A DNA stretch of 64,000 nucleotides from Meconema thalassinum (taxonomy: Eukaryota > Arthropoda > Insecta > Orthoptera > Tettigoniidae), in assembly GCA_946902985.2 (NCBI GenBank), contig OX336397.1, forward strand, positions 188,484,813 to 188,548,812, given 5' to 3'. The position numbers and the translations under genes were made by a program. The notes beneath the pieces are model-generated. The model worked only from the letters and a program-made list of their open reading frames with translations. It searched no databases and was not told the origin of the DNA. The first letter of the stretch is position 1; every line of letters begins with the position of its first letter. Shown one piece after another: positions 22,148-32,454 of the stretch.

Positions 22148-24022
22148 TTAGTGCGATGAATGGAACTGCTTTGTACCGGTCCTTAAAATTTGTCCCCGTT
22201 TTGGCTCGAATTTAGTCGTACCAGTCATTAATAGGGATGTTAAGTGTTCATTAGTGAGAGAAACTCGAAATTTTGATCTTATGCAGTTAATTTTGGAAAA
22301 TGCTTGTTCACAAACGAAAGTTGAGCCAAATACTGAAAACATGATACGAGCAAACGTTTTCAAGTTATTGAAATCTTCATTGATCAAGGAGCTGTAGAAC
22401 GTCAACAGGTCACCATTTTTGTAGCACTCCCGAAAATGTTCATTGTGTATTTCACATGTTGTTAAGTCAATGATTTCAAGTTGAAGGCTTGTTGGCTCAG
22501 AATCAATTTCACATTTGAAGGTATTGTGAAATAGTTTGATTATGTCACATTCTTGGTCAAAATCTTCAAATCTGTCATTAAACTGCTGGCCCAATTGCTT
22601 GACATTTGCAGCAAAGTCAGAAGGGAAGGGCGCACCAGCTTCAGATAAAAAATATTTACATGTCTCAAAGTGACCCAAATCGTTTTTGGTAAGCTGTTTC
22701 TCTAACTGCAAGTTTTTTCCTAAAAGCGTTAACATGATGGTAGCCATCAAAAACAAGTGAATTAACTCCCTGTAGTTTCAAGTTTAAAAAGTTTGTGTGC
22801 ATTGTAATGTCAACTAAAATTGCTAACTTCCGCAGCCTCAGCGGATCAGAAAGCTCAGGCACTTGACGCCCTTGTTCAAACATAAACATATCTACTGCTG
22901 TACGAAGTTCCAAAACCTTTGTAACACTTTACCTCTACTGAACCATCAGACCTCACAATGATAGGGCTGGTCCGGATAACCACTGTCCATTTCGGCCAAA
23001 AATAACTTAAACTAGCTGTGTTTTAGGGAGTGTGAGCGTATGTATTTTACTGTTTTAACAACAACAGTCATAACTTCAGATATTTTCAAACTGTTGCCGC
23101 ACAAAGCCTGCTGATGTATGATACAATGCAGTATGATTGTTTTTTCTCCATCGGTGTATTTCACTGCTTTGCATACATTTCCAACAAAACCAGTTTTTTC
23201 ACCACACATGTTTCGACCTCCGTCTGTAGCCACTCCAACTAAGTTCTTTAAGTCAATTCCAAGTGCAAAAATTGTTTGACCTTAAAAAATATTTCTTCAC
23301 CAGTTACTGTAGTTTCCATTGAGTGAACTCCAGCCAGTTCTTCGGTAATTTGAAATTCGCTATTCACTCCTCTAATAAACAATAGAACCTGAGCTGAGTC
23401 AGTGGACTCATCGAATGCAATAGAAAAACACTCAAATTTTTCACAAGCTAACTACTTGACGATTGACGTCTTTGCCAAGATCTTCGGTTCGACGAGTCCT
23501 AGTGTTATGAGACAGACTAATAGAATTTACCAACGGAAGTTTGTCAGGGCAAAACTCCTCAACAGCTTTTGATTTTTTTTTTTACTATTTCCCCAACAGT
23601 GAAAGGTTTGCCTGCCTTAGCTGAAATATGAGCAATTTTGTAGTTTGCGCGTGCTACAGACTCATTTTCATCAGTAGCCTACGTTTAGTAAATATCTTTC
23701 TCTTTAAGGTCAAGGATGCCTTCATAGCGGCTAATGTTTCTATTCTAAGTTTACCTCAGAGCTGAGCATATTTGCTTTGTCCCGTGGCTTATGATCTCGA
23801 GATTAACGGTCACGTTAAAGTACAATCTTCCTTTTATTTGCTTTGGCTATTTTCGGTTTCAAAGTGTCTTCGGACATTGTACTCATTTAGGACCGCTATG
23901 GTTTCATTACAAATGAGACACAATGTTTTGTTGCTGTTTTCTACCACAAAGTACTTTTCACCCCACTTTTCTTGAAAAACTCGACACTCACTGTCAATCA
24001 TCCTCTTTTTGGAGCAAGGCAT
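22148..24022 (-). pseudogene. hAT transposase, GTF2IRD2-like, broken
   Basis: Minus-strand fragments follow the order of the Charlie-type transposase that also gave rise to vertebrate GTF2IRD2. The N-terminal BED-like zinc-finger exon (24022-23834) has WGEKYFVVE, CLICNETIAV and RRHFET. Then come core fragments with NESVARANYKIA and LGIDLKNLVGVATDGGRN (near 23220), CIIHQQALCG (near 23120) and QVPELSDPLRLRKLAILVD (22860). The C-terminal dimerisation domain ends the series, with VFGSTFVCEQAFSKIN near 22300. Multiple stops and frameshifts separate the pieces, and a SINE-derived segment sits between the BED part and the core. It would have cut and pasted the element when intact. Confidence 0.88.
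23780..23830 (+). repeat. SINE tail fragment
   Basis: GTCCCGTGGCTTATGATCTC and the following GAGATTAACGGTCACGT match the tail of the SINE at 51730-51930 with few changes. It interrupts the hAT transposase, so it inserted after the hAT element or was carried by it. Confidence 0.6.
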
Positions 24023-24029
24023 TGTGTTT

Positions 24030-24490
24030 TAAAAACAAAGAATACGATTTTAAAATCTGTTTAGTTTTGATTGTCAGTAAAGATGTTTATGAACTATTTT
24101 GTGACAATAGAGAAAACAATAAAACATATAAACAAATACAATGAGATAATAAAACAATTCCACTCTGTCCATCTCTGGTCTTCTATGTTCTTTGACGTGC
24201 TTATTCTTTCTTCATTGGAAGTGCTGCCACAGTACCCCCCTTCCAGCGGTAACGTTTCCAAATACTTCTTTGGAAAATGTACTCCCCCTGCCAGATCTTG
24301 TTGTTTGTGACTGGGCCTGCGATGGGTTGTTTCCATTTTCATTAACTAGTAAATAGGCCGGCTTAAGCCGATTAATGCTTATTGTTGTTGGCTCTCTTTT
24401 AATTTTGAGGACATAACTTTTTTCTTGTCGTTTAAGTACATGATAAGAACCATCATAAGGCGCTTGCAATGGGGGCTCTAATGCCGTCGT
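24030..24490 (-). mobile_element. 3' fragment of a gypsy-type element inside the hAT
   Basis: On the minus strand from 24490: a frame begins LEPPLQAPYDGSYHVLKR, continues SINRLKPAYLL, and ends near the purine tract GGAAGGGGGG (about 24234-24243). These are the C-terminus of a gypsy integrase followed by a polypurine tract. The sequence TGTGGCAGCACTTCC then starts what should be the 3' LTR, which is short or truncated before the BED exon. The frame belongs to a different gypsy family from the large element at 37.8-51.7 kb. Confidence 0.75.
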
Positions 24491-24609
24491 GACGTAACAC
24501 CAATAATATTATTATTATTTATTTAGTTGTTTCAAAGTTTTGGCGACACGGCGCCGGCGCAGAGCGTCGGGCCATATGCGGCTCGCGGGCCGTAGTTTGG
24601 GTAGTCCTG

Positions 24610-24655
24610 CTCTAGCAGACACATAATTCGTAGTTACTAGCATGCTCTACTATAG
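24610..24655. repeat. Right remnant of the 209-bp satellite, with target duplication
   Basis: CTCTAGCA (24610-24617) is the right target duplication of the hAT element. The satellite monomer resumes directly (GACACATAATTCGTAGTTAC), then the array ends. Confidence 0.88.
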
Positions 24656-24659
24656 AATC

Positions 24660-25257
24660 CCCATAGAGGCTCTTAATTAACTCAATCTAACTTCTTTTTG
24701 AACACTCAAATATTAAATTTCAGTGAATTGTGAAGAAATTCCGTGTATAATATTCTGAAGGTTCATAGATCTATGCCTTCATTCTCAAAAGTGATGCTCG
24801 TATGGACAGTCTAGTAGCTTGCTACTCAATGATATGTGCACGTGTTGGACCATAGACTCTGTTTTAATCTATTCTGTTGTTATTGTTTCAAGGGGCGGAA
24901 CAGCGGGGTCATCTGCCCCTGTTTTATGTTTTTTGAGCAAAAAGAATTTAAAAAAATTGTTCGTTTGTCCTCAATCCTTAAGGTTATTACTTCCATTAAG
25001 GCAGTGAATTTACCATTTCCAATCGCCCTAAATTTAAGGTGGTCTCTGAAAGTGTATTATAAGTTTCAGAACTGGGGATTATAACCACTAATCTGTATAA
25101 AGTTTATCTCTAGCACTAGGATGTGAAGGACTGTAGAAGACATTCATCGAATATATCTTCACTTCAACTGAGCAGTGCTGTACAATTACATGGGTTGTCA
25201 TTTGTATAAAAGTATAAGGTGATAGCACTGACATCAATTATTCCATCTTATCCCCAG
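24660..25257. other. Intron sequence, nothing recognised
   Basis: AT-rich; two overlapping chance frames of 62 and 82 codons near 24.8-25.1 kb. It ends with the pyrimidine-rich acceptor of the next exon. Confidence 0.4.
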
Positions 25258-25316
25258 GATGTGAAAGAAGAAAATCGGAATGAAGAAGCAGATGCAAGTG
25301 GAAATCACTTAAATGA
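25258..25316 (+). CDS. Zinc-finger gene, exon before the finger exon
   Basis: Flanked by CTTATCCCCAG (ends 25257) and GTAAGTG (from 25317). It is 59 bases: 19 codons of very acidic sequence (DVKEENRNEEADASGNHLN) plus two bases (GA). The two bases join the first base of the exon at 28144 to make a Glu codon and keep the finger frame open, which is strong evidence that these exons belong together. Confidence 0.75.
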
Positions 25317-25384
25317 GTAAGTGTTAACCATACAAACAACATGTTACTTTATATTTACCCACTTTGTTGGAATGATTAGGCTTT

Positions 25385-26780
25385 TCCTATTTTACCGGTG
25401 CGTCTCGCTCCTCGCGTCATCATACAAAATTCTCTGAGATGCATTTCAGACCCGAGCAGAAAGCAACTCGATTTACAACTGGGCGAATATCAATGAGGCA
25501 TTAGAAAAGGTCGCTCATGTGCCGAGCAAATAATGAACCTTAAATCTAATCTTTCATATCAGAAAACTTGGAACAGGAAGTTTGTGGTGACCGTCGTCGA
25601 CTTCAAGAAGGTCCGCGATTCATTAATCGACAAACACTCCTCCAAAGTCTAAAGCAAATAGACTTTGATAACAAAACGAGGACAATCAATTGTTAGGACT
25701 TAACCAACACTACCTTCAGAGTAACATTCAGGGCAGAGATTTCAGACACCTTCGAAATCAAGACAAGTGTTAAGCAGAGAGATCGACTATTGCCTCTACT
25801 TTCCAACTGGGCACTAGAATAGGGTCATTCGAGAATGGCGCAAAGAGATACGTAATGGAGGAGTCGGGAATGGACTCAAGAGAATGGATCTGACAATTGA
25901 CTGCTGAGCTTTTGCAGATGATCTTGCAATCTTCTCTGATTCCCTAAAACTGTTACAAAAAAATCAACCAACTCAAAACCCAAGAAGCAGAAGCAGGCCT
26001 CCAGATCACCTTTGAGAAAACGGAGTTTATTACTAACATCAAGCTAGCCCCCAGAGAGTTAATTATAGAGCAGGGATTAATCAAGCGGACAGAGAAGTTA
26101 ATGTACTTAGGTGAATGGATAACACATCATGGATCAACAAGGTGGTATTGACATTCCAACTAACTAGGAATTATTATAATAAACCATCAGTGTCACTCAA
26201 TGCCAAGCTTAGACATTATTGTTCAGTTATTTGTCCAGAAAACCTGTACGTAGGAGAATGCCTTGCATTGAACAGGACAGGTTTGATTGAAAAAGTAGAG
26301 GCTAAAGAAGGAAAAATTCTAAGTAAGATACTGGGACCAATCAGGGAAAATGGAGAGTTCAGGAGGTGGCAAAACAACGAACTCTACCTAAGTATGAAGA
26401 GGACAACAGACATCATAAGGAAAAAGAGGATTAATTGTTATGGCCACATAACATGCATGAACTCTCAGAGACTGACCATCCACATCCTTTGCCAGTTAGT
26501 GAACAAGAAAGCGAAGGGAATTTGATTCACCCAGATTGAATGAGATCTTCTAGAAATAGGGATCACGTTTGAAGACATCCTGGAACGTGCTCCTCTTTAG
26601 AGAAAACATGTAACACACCATCAATTCTCAGAAAGGGCAAAGCAGAATACAGGGAAAGAGTGGACTGATGAAAGAAAGGAGGCTCACAGAAAATTCATGA
26701 GGAAATACTGGGATAGAACTAAAGTTCAGGGACGGAAGCAGTTAAATCGGATAATAGTAATAATAATAATAAATGAATAA
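25385..26780 (+). mobile_element. Decayed, 5'-truncated RTE retrotransposon
   Basis: Fragments in all three plus frames follow the RTE reverse transcriptase: VSLLASSYKIL (near 25410), LGEYQ and RKGRSCAEQIMNLKS (25490-25550), VVDFKK (near 25600), CAFADDLAIF with its Cys codon now TGA (near 25910), then an open 136-codon piece at 26115-26525 with AKLRHYCSVICPENLY and KKRINCYGHI. It ends in (AAT)n at about 26753-26775. Numerous stops and frameshifts mark it as old. It is inserted in the intron before the finger exon. Confidence 0.82.
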
Positions 26781-26784
26781 TCAT

Positions 26785-27900
26785 TAAATAAATAAAAAAT
26801 AATAAACATCTATCGGCGGCCATCTTGGATCGACCGTTCGGCCTATCCTGTCGTGGGCAGCTATGTTTCTTGTTACTTGACTTTGTGGAAACCGCTCCGA
26901 ACCTCGCCAACCCTTGGAAACGTCAATCATAAAAAATATACTAAAATTGAAGATGATGAGTCCTATGGATAGAGGGGGCCTAGACCTTTCGTATTAGTTC
27001 TCAAATTACTTTCTCCGATTATTGTTCGGGTGATATCGACTATTTTCTGAAATCTTGGATCGATGACCTTGTAGTTCATCAATAATCGTAAATCGACAAT
27101 AAATAGTCATACTTACATAAATATGAAATAATAAATAAATCTCTAAATAAGATGGAAGGGAACAGAAACTGACCAAAGTAGGTCTAGAGAGATGAGCGCA
27201 AGTATGTTTTGAGTAAAATCGAATTAAATTTGGAAAAATTTGTGGGGAATTTTAGGGAAAGGTGGGATGGCGCTAGGGGGTTAGAGAAGTATGGAGGCAT
27301 CTCCATAAATTTTCAAAAGCCCGCCGTCAAGGAAGGGGCTCAAGTCCACATGTTCTTAAGAATCAACTTATTTCCCCGGGGGTGTGGATATTTTTATTTT
27401 AGAGTGGAATGTTTTTTTTTTCCTTTATATAGCAGGGTAGGAGCCCTTTCATTTTAGCCCTAACATGACTTTCTCCGCTCTTGCTCGTTCCGGAGTGCTC
27501 ATGACCGTGTCCCTGGATTGCGGGTTGCCTATTCCAATACCCCGTGCATAGGATCCCTCATTCCCCTCAACTCTCGTACATAAAAATATAGAGCAGCTCC
27601 CAATTTTTTCTTATCCTCTTAATCGAGACGTTGGAATATCATGTTGACTGGCACAAGTGCTTTTTTTATACGTTCATCCGTAAGAACTATAAATCCAAAA
27701 TCACCGACAAACAGTATAAAACAGTATTGTTTGTATAATATATATCGACTGCACGAACACCACTCCATTTAAGAGTATATTGCTCAGTTCCTTGTATGCA
27801 AATAAGTGCAAATTGCTCAAAATTCACTTGGTAAGTTTTCACTAATAAGATATATTGACCTTAATGTTATTACTCCGTTTCCCTTGATCATCGAACGTAG
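26785..27900. other. Intron sequence, nothing recognised
   Basis: An 82-codon plus frame at 27209-27457 shows no domain. No repeat boundaries are obvious apart from short A/T runs. Confidence 0.4.
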
Positions 27901-27904
27901 CGAA

Positions 27905-28060
27905 ATAAAATGCTTTTGAGTTGGTCAACACGATTGAACCGTAATTGTAAAGTGTGTTATTCCCTGAACCAAATTACATGAGTCTAAAAAAAAACTGGGT
28001 GACAACATCCGATCGTCATCATATGCATTAAATCTTGGCTATTATAACTATGTCTACGAA
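27905..28060 (+). repeat. Dispersed repeat, copy 2
   Basis: Blocks shared in order with 13520-13720: GTTGGTCAACACGA, AAATTACATGAGT, CGATCGTCATCAT, GAATACAG. It stops about 80 bp before the finger exon. Confidence 0.6.
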
Positions 28061-28143
28061 TACAGAAGATTGTGCTGCATAATTTTTGATTTTATAATGG
28101 TAGTGGGTATTCTACTCGTTCTAACATTAGAAATTCTTTACAG

Positions 28144-29125
28144 AGACGACCACAATTCAGAGAACACTTTAACAAGAGAGAGATTCGTAGCCTCAGTCAA
28201 TCAAAATGGTAACAAAATTAAGAAGCCATACATATGCATAACCTGCGGAGCAAACTTTACTGCGAAAAGCAGCATGAAGAACCACAAGGTGATTCACAGT
28301 GGTCTCAAGCGTTATTCCTGTGGTTCATGAGGAAGAAACTTTGCTCGGAAAGGTGACTTGAAGCAGCACATGGTGATCCATAGTGGTATCATGCCTTATT
28401 CCTGTACTACATGTGGGGCAAACTTTAATCGAAAAGGTCACCTGAAAATTCACAGGATGATCCATAGTGGTAACAAGCCTTATTCCTGTGATAAATGCGG
28501 AGCTAATTTTGCAGTGAGTGGCAGATTAAAGGAGCACTTGATTATTCATAGTGGTCTCAAGCGTCATTCCTGTGGTGCTTGTGGAAAAAATTTTGCTCGG
28601 AAATCTGAGTTGAAGAGGCACATGATGAACCATATTGGTGAAAGGCCTTACCTATGTGATACTTGCGGAGCAAAGTTCACTCTGAAGCCGTCCTTGAAGA
28701 GGCACGTGTTGATCCATAGTGGTATGAGGCCTTATTCCTGTACGACATGTGGATTAAACTTTACTCGGAACGGTAATCTGAATGAACACATGAAGATCCA
28801 TAGTGGAATAAAGCCTTATTCCTGTGATATCTGTGGAATGACGTTTGTTGGGAAAGTTGGCTTGAAGCAGCACATAATGATCCATCGTGGTATGATGCCT
28901 TATTACTACGATAAATGTTGAGCAGGGTTTACTCAGAATAGCAATTTTAAGAACCACGTGATACTTCATAATAGACCTATACCAAATTCCTGTGATATCA
29001 GCAAAGTAAAATTTTACTTGAAAGGGCCGTTTAAGACACACATGATGATCCATAGTGGTCGCATGCAACATTCCTGTTTTACATGTGGAGCAAACTTTAC
29101 TAGGAAAGGTGACATGAAGACACAT
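28144..29125 (+). pseudogene. C2H2 zinc-finger exon, 11 fingers, disrupted
   Basis: Acceptor ATTCTTTACAG ends at 28143. After about 30 linker residues come 11 C2H2 fingers of the C-x2-C-x12-H-x3-H type with HSG-x-KPY-like linkers, a nuclear DNA-binding array. The first finger starts near 28227 (CITCGANF). In finger 2 the second Cys codon is TGA (28328-28330). Fingers 3-8 are intact from about 28358. Finger 9 has Tyr for its first Cys and a TGA at 28919-28921 where Gly is expected. Finger 10 has Ser for its second Cys. Finger 11 loses two bases in ACACAT just before its first His and shifts frame. Splice phases upstream are still correct, so the decay may be recent, or a truncated acidic protein may remain. 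Confidence 0.85.
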
Positions 29126-29129
29126 GATG

Positions 29130-29470
29130 ATCCATCGTGGTATATCGTGCCCGTCGGTCCACCTGGGATGGACAGGCGACTACATGCGAGGTAACATGAG
29201 CACAGCGTCAGCACAAGATTATCTCAGGGCGTCCTGTGCTGGGCTATGTAATTACTGCACACTGCATCCATGCTCCACGTAAAGGATAAGGAAAAACTCC
29301 ACGACATAACAGAAAGTGAGAACGCACATTAAGATAAAAACCAATTCTCCAAATATTTATTCACAACACATTGCCTGTTGGCAATAACAATAATAATAAT
29401 AATCACTTCCCTGAATTGATTATGCCTCTCTGAAAATAAATCATAGTCTCGTCTTAAAAGTTCATTGGTT
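29130..29470. other. Flank of the finger exon, nothing recognised
   Basis: Moderately GC-rich start, then AT-rich with a short (TAA)n run at 29390-29401. No polyadenylation signal that clearly serves the zinc-finger gene. Confidence 0.35.
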
Positions 29471-29473
29471 TGG

Positions 29474-31025
29474 CTTCTTCTTCTTCCTCTTTTGCTGCTG
29501 CTGCGCGAATGGGTCTCATAACACCACGCGGAATCAATATTTCTCGGCTTTGATAATCGCCCAATAACACTTCATGCGCAACTATTGAGCGAGTCTTCGT
29601 TGCTGCGGCCAGACGTGTCTGTTAGGTCTTCTCTCTTCTGCCGCAAAACCCCGTGTAGGAGTAATTTTTATCAATTCCTCTCGATCCTTGAGATTGGGAA
29701 AACCTCATTCCTAATTTCCGCCTACTTGTACCAATTGGACTTTGTTATCTTTTTCTGAAAAAAAAAACTTTTAGATTTTATTTGTTACGGTAATCTAGTT
29801 GGGTCCATTCTGTCCAAATGTCCCATGAATTGGATCCTTCTCATACGGATTGTGTCTGTGATTTTAGTAATTTTTAAATAGATGTCAGCATTATATTTCG
29901 GAAAGTGAATTCCATCTTTGATTCTTGGTCCCAAAATTTTTCACATGATTTTGCGTTCGTTAATCTCCAATTGATTTCTCAGTGTTTTATGTTGTAGATT
30001 AATTGTCTCGGCTGCATAAAGGGCTGCAGGCAAGACTACTGTTTTATAATGTTGAATTTTACAATTCCAAGAGAGGCTTTTTTGTTATAAACTTGTTTTG
30101 TCAAATGGACAGCAGTTTCCATTTTCTGTAATCTTGCTTCTATAGATTTTCTTTCATTGCCTGTTTCATTGATCCATTCACCTAAATACTTGAAGTCATT
30201 CACTCGGGACACCTTACAATTACAGATGCGGAGTGTATTCGGAGCAGTATTAATATCCGTCATAAATTTTGTTCTGTCAAAAGAAATCCGTAAGCCGAAT
30301 TTTGCTGCTTGTTCTTGCAGTAATTCAAGTTCTTTCTAGGCATCAGAAATGTTTGGAGCAATTAACGCCATGTCATCCGCAAATGCCAAACAGTCTAGTA
30401 TTATCCCTTTGAGTTTTGGTCCTAGTCTATGGGCTGGTGCACCAGCTCGTCTCCATTCTCGGACGAATTTTTCGAGCGCACAATTAAACAACAATGGAGC
30501 TAATCCATCTCCTTGACGCACTCCTGTATCAATAGAAAATTCTGCGTTCAGTCCTCCCATAAATTTAACATTTGAACTTGTATTCAAGAGGGTATTTTTG
30601 ACGATTGATGTTGTCTTGCGATCTAATTCAAATTCTGAGAGTACAGCAACAAGGGATTCACGGTCAATGCTGTCATAAGCCTTTGCAGAGTCAACAAAAG
30701 TAGTGACATAATTTTTGTTTGAGATTTTACGGAAGTAAGACATTGACTTTATCAAATTGATAATTTGCTCTGTACACGATCGGCCTTTCCGAAACCCACC
30801 TTGGTATTCACCAATCTGCGGATCCAGTTGAAGATAGGCACGGTTCAAAAGGACTTGTGAAAAATTTTTGTAAGTTACCGAGAGTAATGGGAGCCCACGG
30901 TAATTATTTGGATTCGTTTTGCTACCTTTCTTGTATACTGGATGGATGATCGCCATCTTCCAATCTGGAGGAATTTTTCCAGTTTGCCAGATTTCGTCAA
31001 TAATTTCTTTGACTATGTTTGATCA
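29474..31025 (-). mobile_element. 5'-truncated RTE retrotransposon, minus strand
   Basis: The 3' end lies at the (AAG)n tail near 29474-29490, and the copy is truncated at about 31025, inside the sequence before the reverse-transcriptase palm. Motifs: IIHPVYKKGSKTNPNNYRG, GEYQGGFRKGRSC, FVDSAKAYDSIDR, TGVRQGDGLAPLLFNCALEK and LAFADDMALI (206-codon open piece, 30956 to 30336), then KYLGEWINETGNE (30263 to 30036) and a RRIQFMGHLDRM block further down. One stop at 30334-30336 and others below 30036 break it. It is clearly the same family as the copies at 17.3 and 25.4 kb but inserted in the opposite orientation. Confidence 0.87.
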
Positions 31026-31029
31026 AAAA

Positions 31030-32220
31030 TACTAATTTTTCTTTTAACCTATACATGCGAGATTGCATAATCTTCACGACACGAGAGAGAAACGCTTAAA
31101 TCTAACCTATTTGGTTTCAGTTCATAATATAGTCCTATATTATTTCACATATTTACATTTATTATTTACAACAATCTTTGAGGTTGTTTCACACCCGCGT
31201 TTCACAATTACGACGAAAACACATAATTCAGAATGACACTTATTAGCGCGTCAAGTCAAATTGCATTAGTTTGTCAATTAAAGAATTTATTTATTTCAAA
31301 GCAAAAATAGTAGTAATAATAATAATAATTGTAGGCTTTATCAAATGTGGCCTCGGATATCTCGTTATAATTCTCAAAATTAGATGATTTAATTAGAGGA
31401 TAAGTAACACTGAACATGAATTAAATACCAGCCGTCACAAAAATCGGCGTGAGGTTGGACGTAACGTCATTATATTTTTAACAAATCACTGATCTTATAC
31501 TAGTGTATCTAACGGGAATTCATAGTAATTGGACTGACATTTGAAGCACTGTTACTACTATGGGACAGGATATCACTCCCGCTTGCATCCCATTTTATTG
31601 TCAAAGCAAGCATTATTATGTGGGACAGGATATCACTCCCGCATGATTCCCACTCATTTGAGGATCAACACCTCAATCTACCTGACCTAACTTTAGAAAA
31701 GTGCATTGACACATAATTATTATCAATAAGCTTCATTTCAAAAATGTCCAATATTATTTGAAGATCACAAGATCCCCGAATTATACACAATCAAATAATT
31801 TGTTTATAATCATCTTATTTATCATTATCATTTCTTATTATACTCATGGAATATTACTTTCATTGTTGTTTATCAAAATTCGGTGTTCTTCCAATATAGA
31901 TTTGTAGAGCCTTTATTATTATTATTATAATCATTAGAAAGTATTTTCTGTTATACAGAAAAATAATGCAAATGCATGTAATGTGTCATAATTCTGCTGC
32001 CATTTCTGTAAATGGGGTAGGACATCCCCTATCCTATATCATAATTAAGAGTGAAAAATGTTGAGGATCCACCTCACCTACAAGTCTAAGCGACTAAAAT
32101 AAATATACGCCTTGCCTATATGGAACCAACTATATAATAACGAAAATTATTAACGATTAGGAAAGTGAATAGGTTTAGCGGAAATTATGGAAATTCATGG
32201 TCCAAGAATAAGATCTACAT
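31030..32220. other. AT-rich stretch with one short duplication
   Basis: No gene. TGGGACAGGATATCACTCCC is present twice, at 31560-31579 and 31620-31639, each followed by GC-TG/AT-TCCCA. Several (AAT)n and (ATT)n runs occur. Confidence 0.5.
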
Positions 32221-32224
32221 AAGT

Positions 32225-32450
32225 CGGAAGGCTTCTACCTTAGATGATCTGTGACGGTGGGTCATCCCTCGGTGCGAATCGAACCCTGGCACCACGGACC
32301 CGTGAAGACTGCACACCAGAAAAGAGATATATCCCAGCATTCGCCTCACGCTGCGTCCTCGTCCACAGAAATATGCCCCTGACGGCATCGCTCCCGGTGC
32401 CCATCCGGTAATCCTAGTATCGCTCCCCTCACATAGCGCCACTCTAGCCG
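32225..32450 (-). repeat. tRNA-SINE-like fragment
   Basis: GCGAATCGAACCCTGG (32274-32289) is the reverse complement of a pol III B-box, preceded on the minus strand by a tRNA-like stretch and followed by GGATGACCCACCGTC. The left part of this GC-rich block could be the SINE body. A clear A-box is not identified. Confidence 0.4.
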
Positions 32451-32454
32451 ATCG

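Larger units (their letters stand above)
21794..24609 (-). mobile_element. hAT (Charlie-like) DNA transposon
   Basis: The element is 2816 bp long, including later insertions. The left end starts CAGGGGTGCCCAAAC and the right end, read inward, starts CAGGACTACCCAAAC; both are the CAGGGGT-type inverted ends of hAT elements, followed by GGGCC and CGGGCC blocks. It interrupts the 209-bp satellite, and the 8-bp target word is perfectly duplicated. The transposase is on the minus strand and is disabled. A piece of a gypsy element (24.03-24.49 kb) and a SINE tail (about 23.78-23.83 kb) lie within it. Confidence 0.92.

Noticed and set aside
28328..28921. UGA recoding (selenocysteine or readthrough) in the zinc-finger exon
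   Set aside because: One UGA replaces a Cys, which is tempting, but the second replaces a Gly, other ligand Cys residues are also lost, and a 2-base deletion follows. Decay explains all of it.
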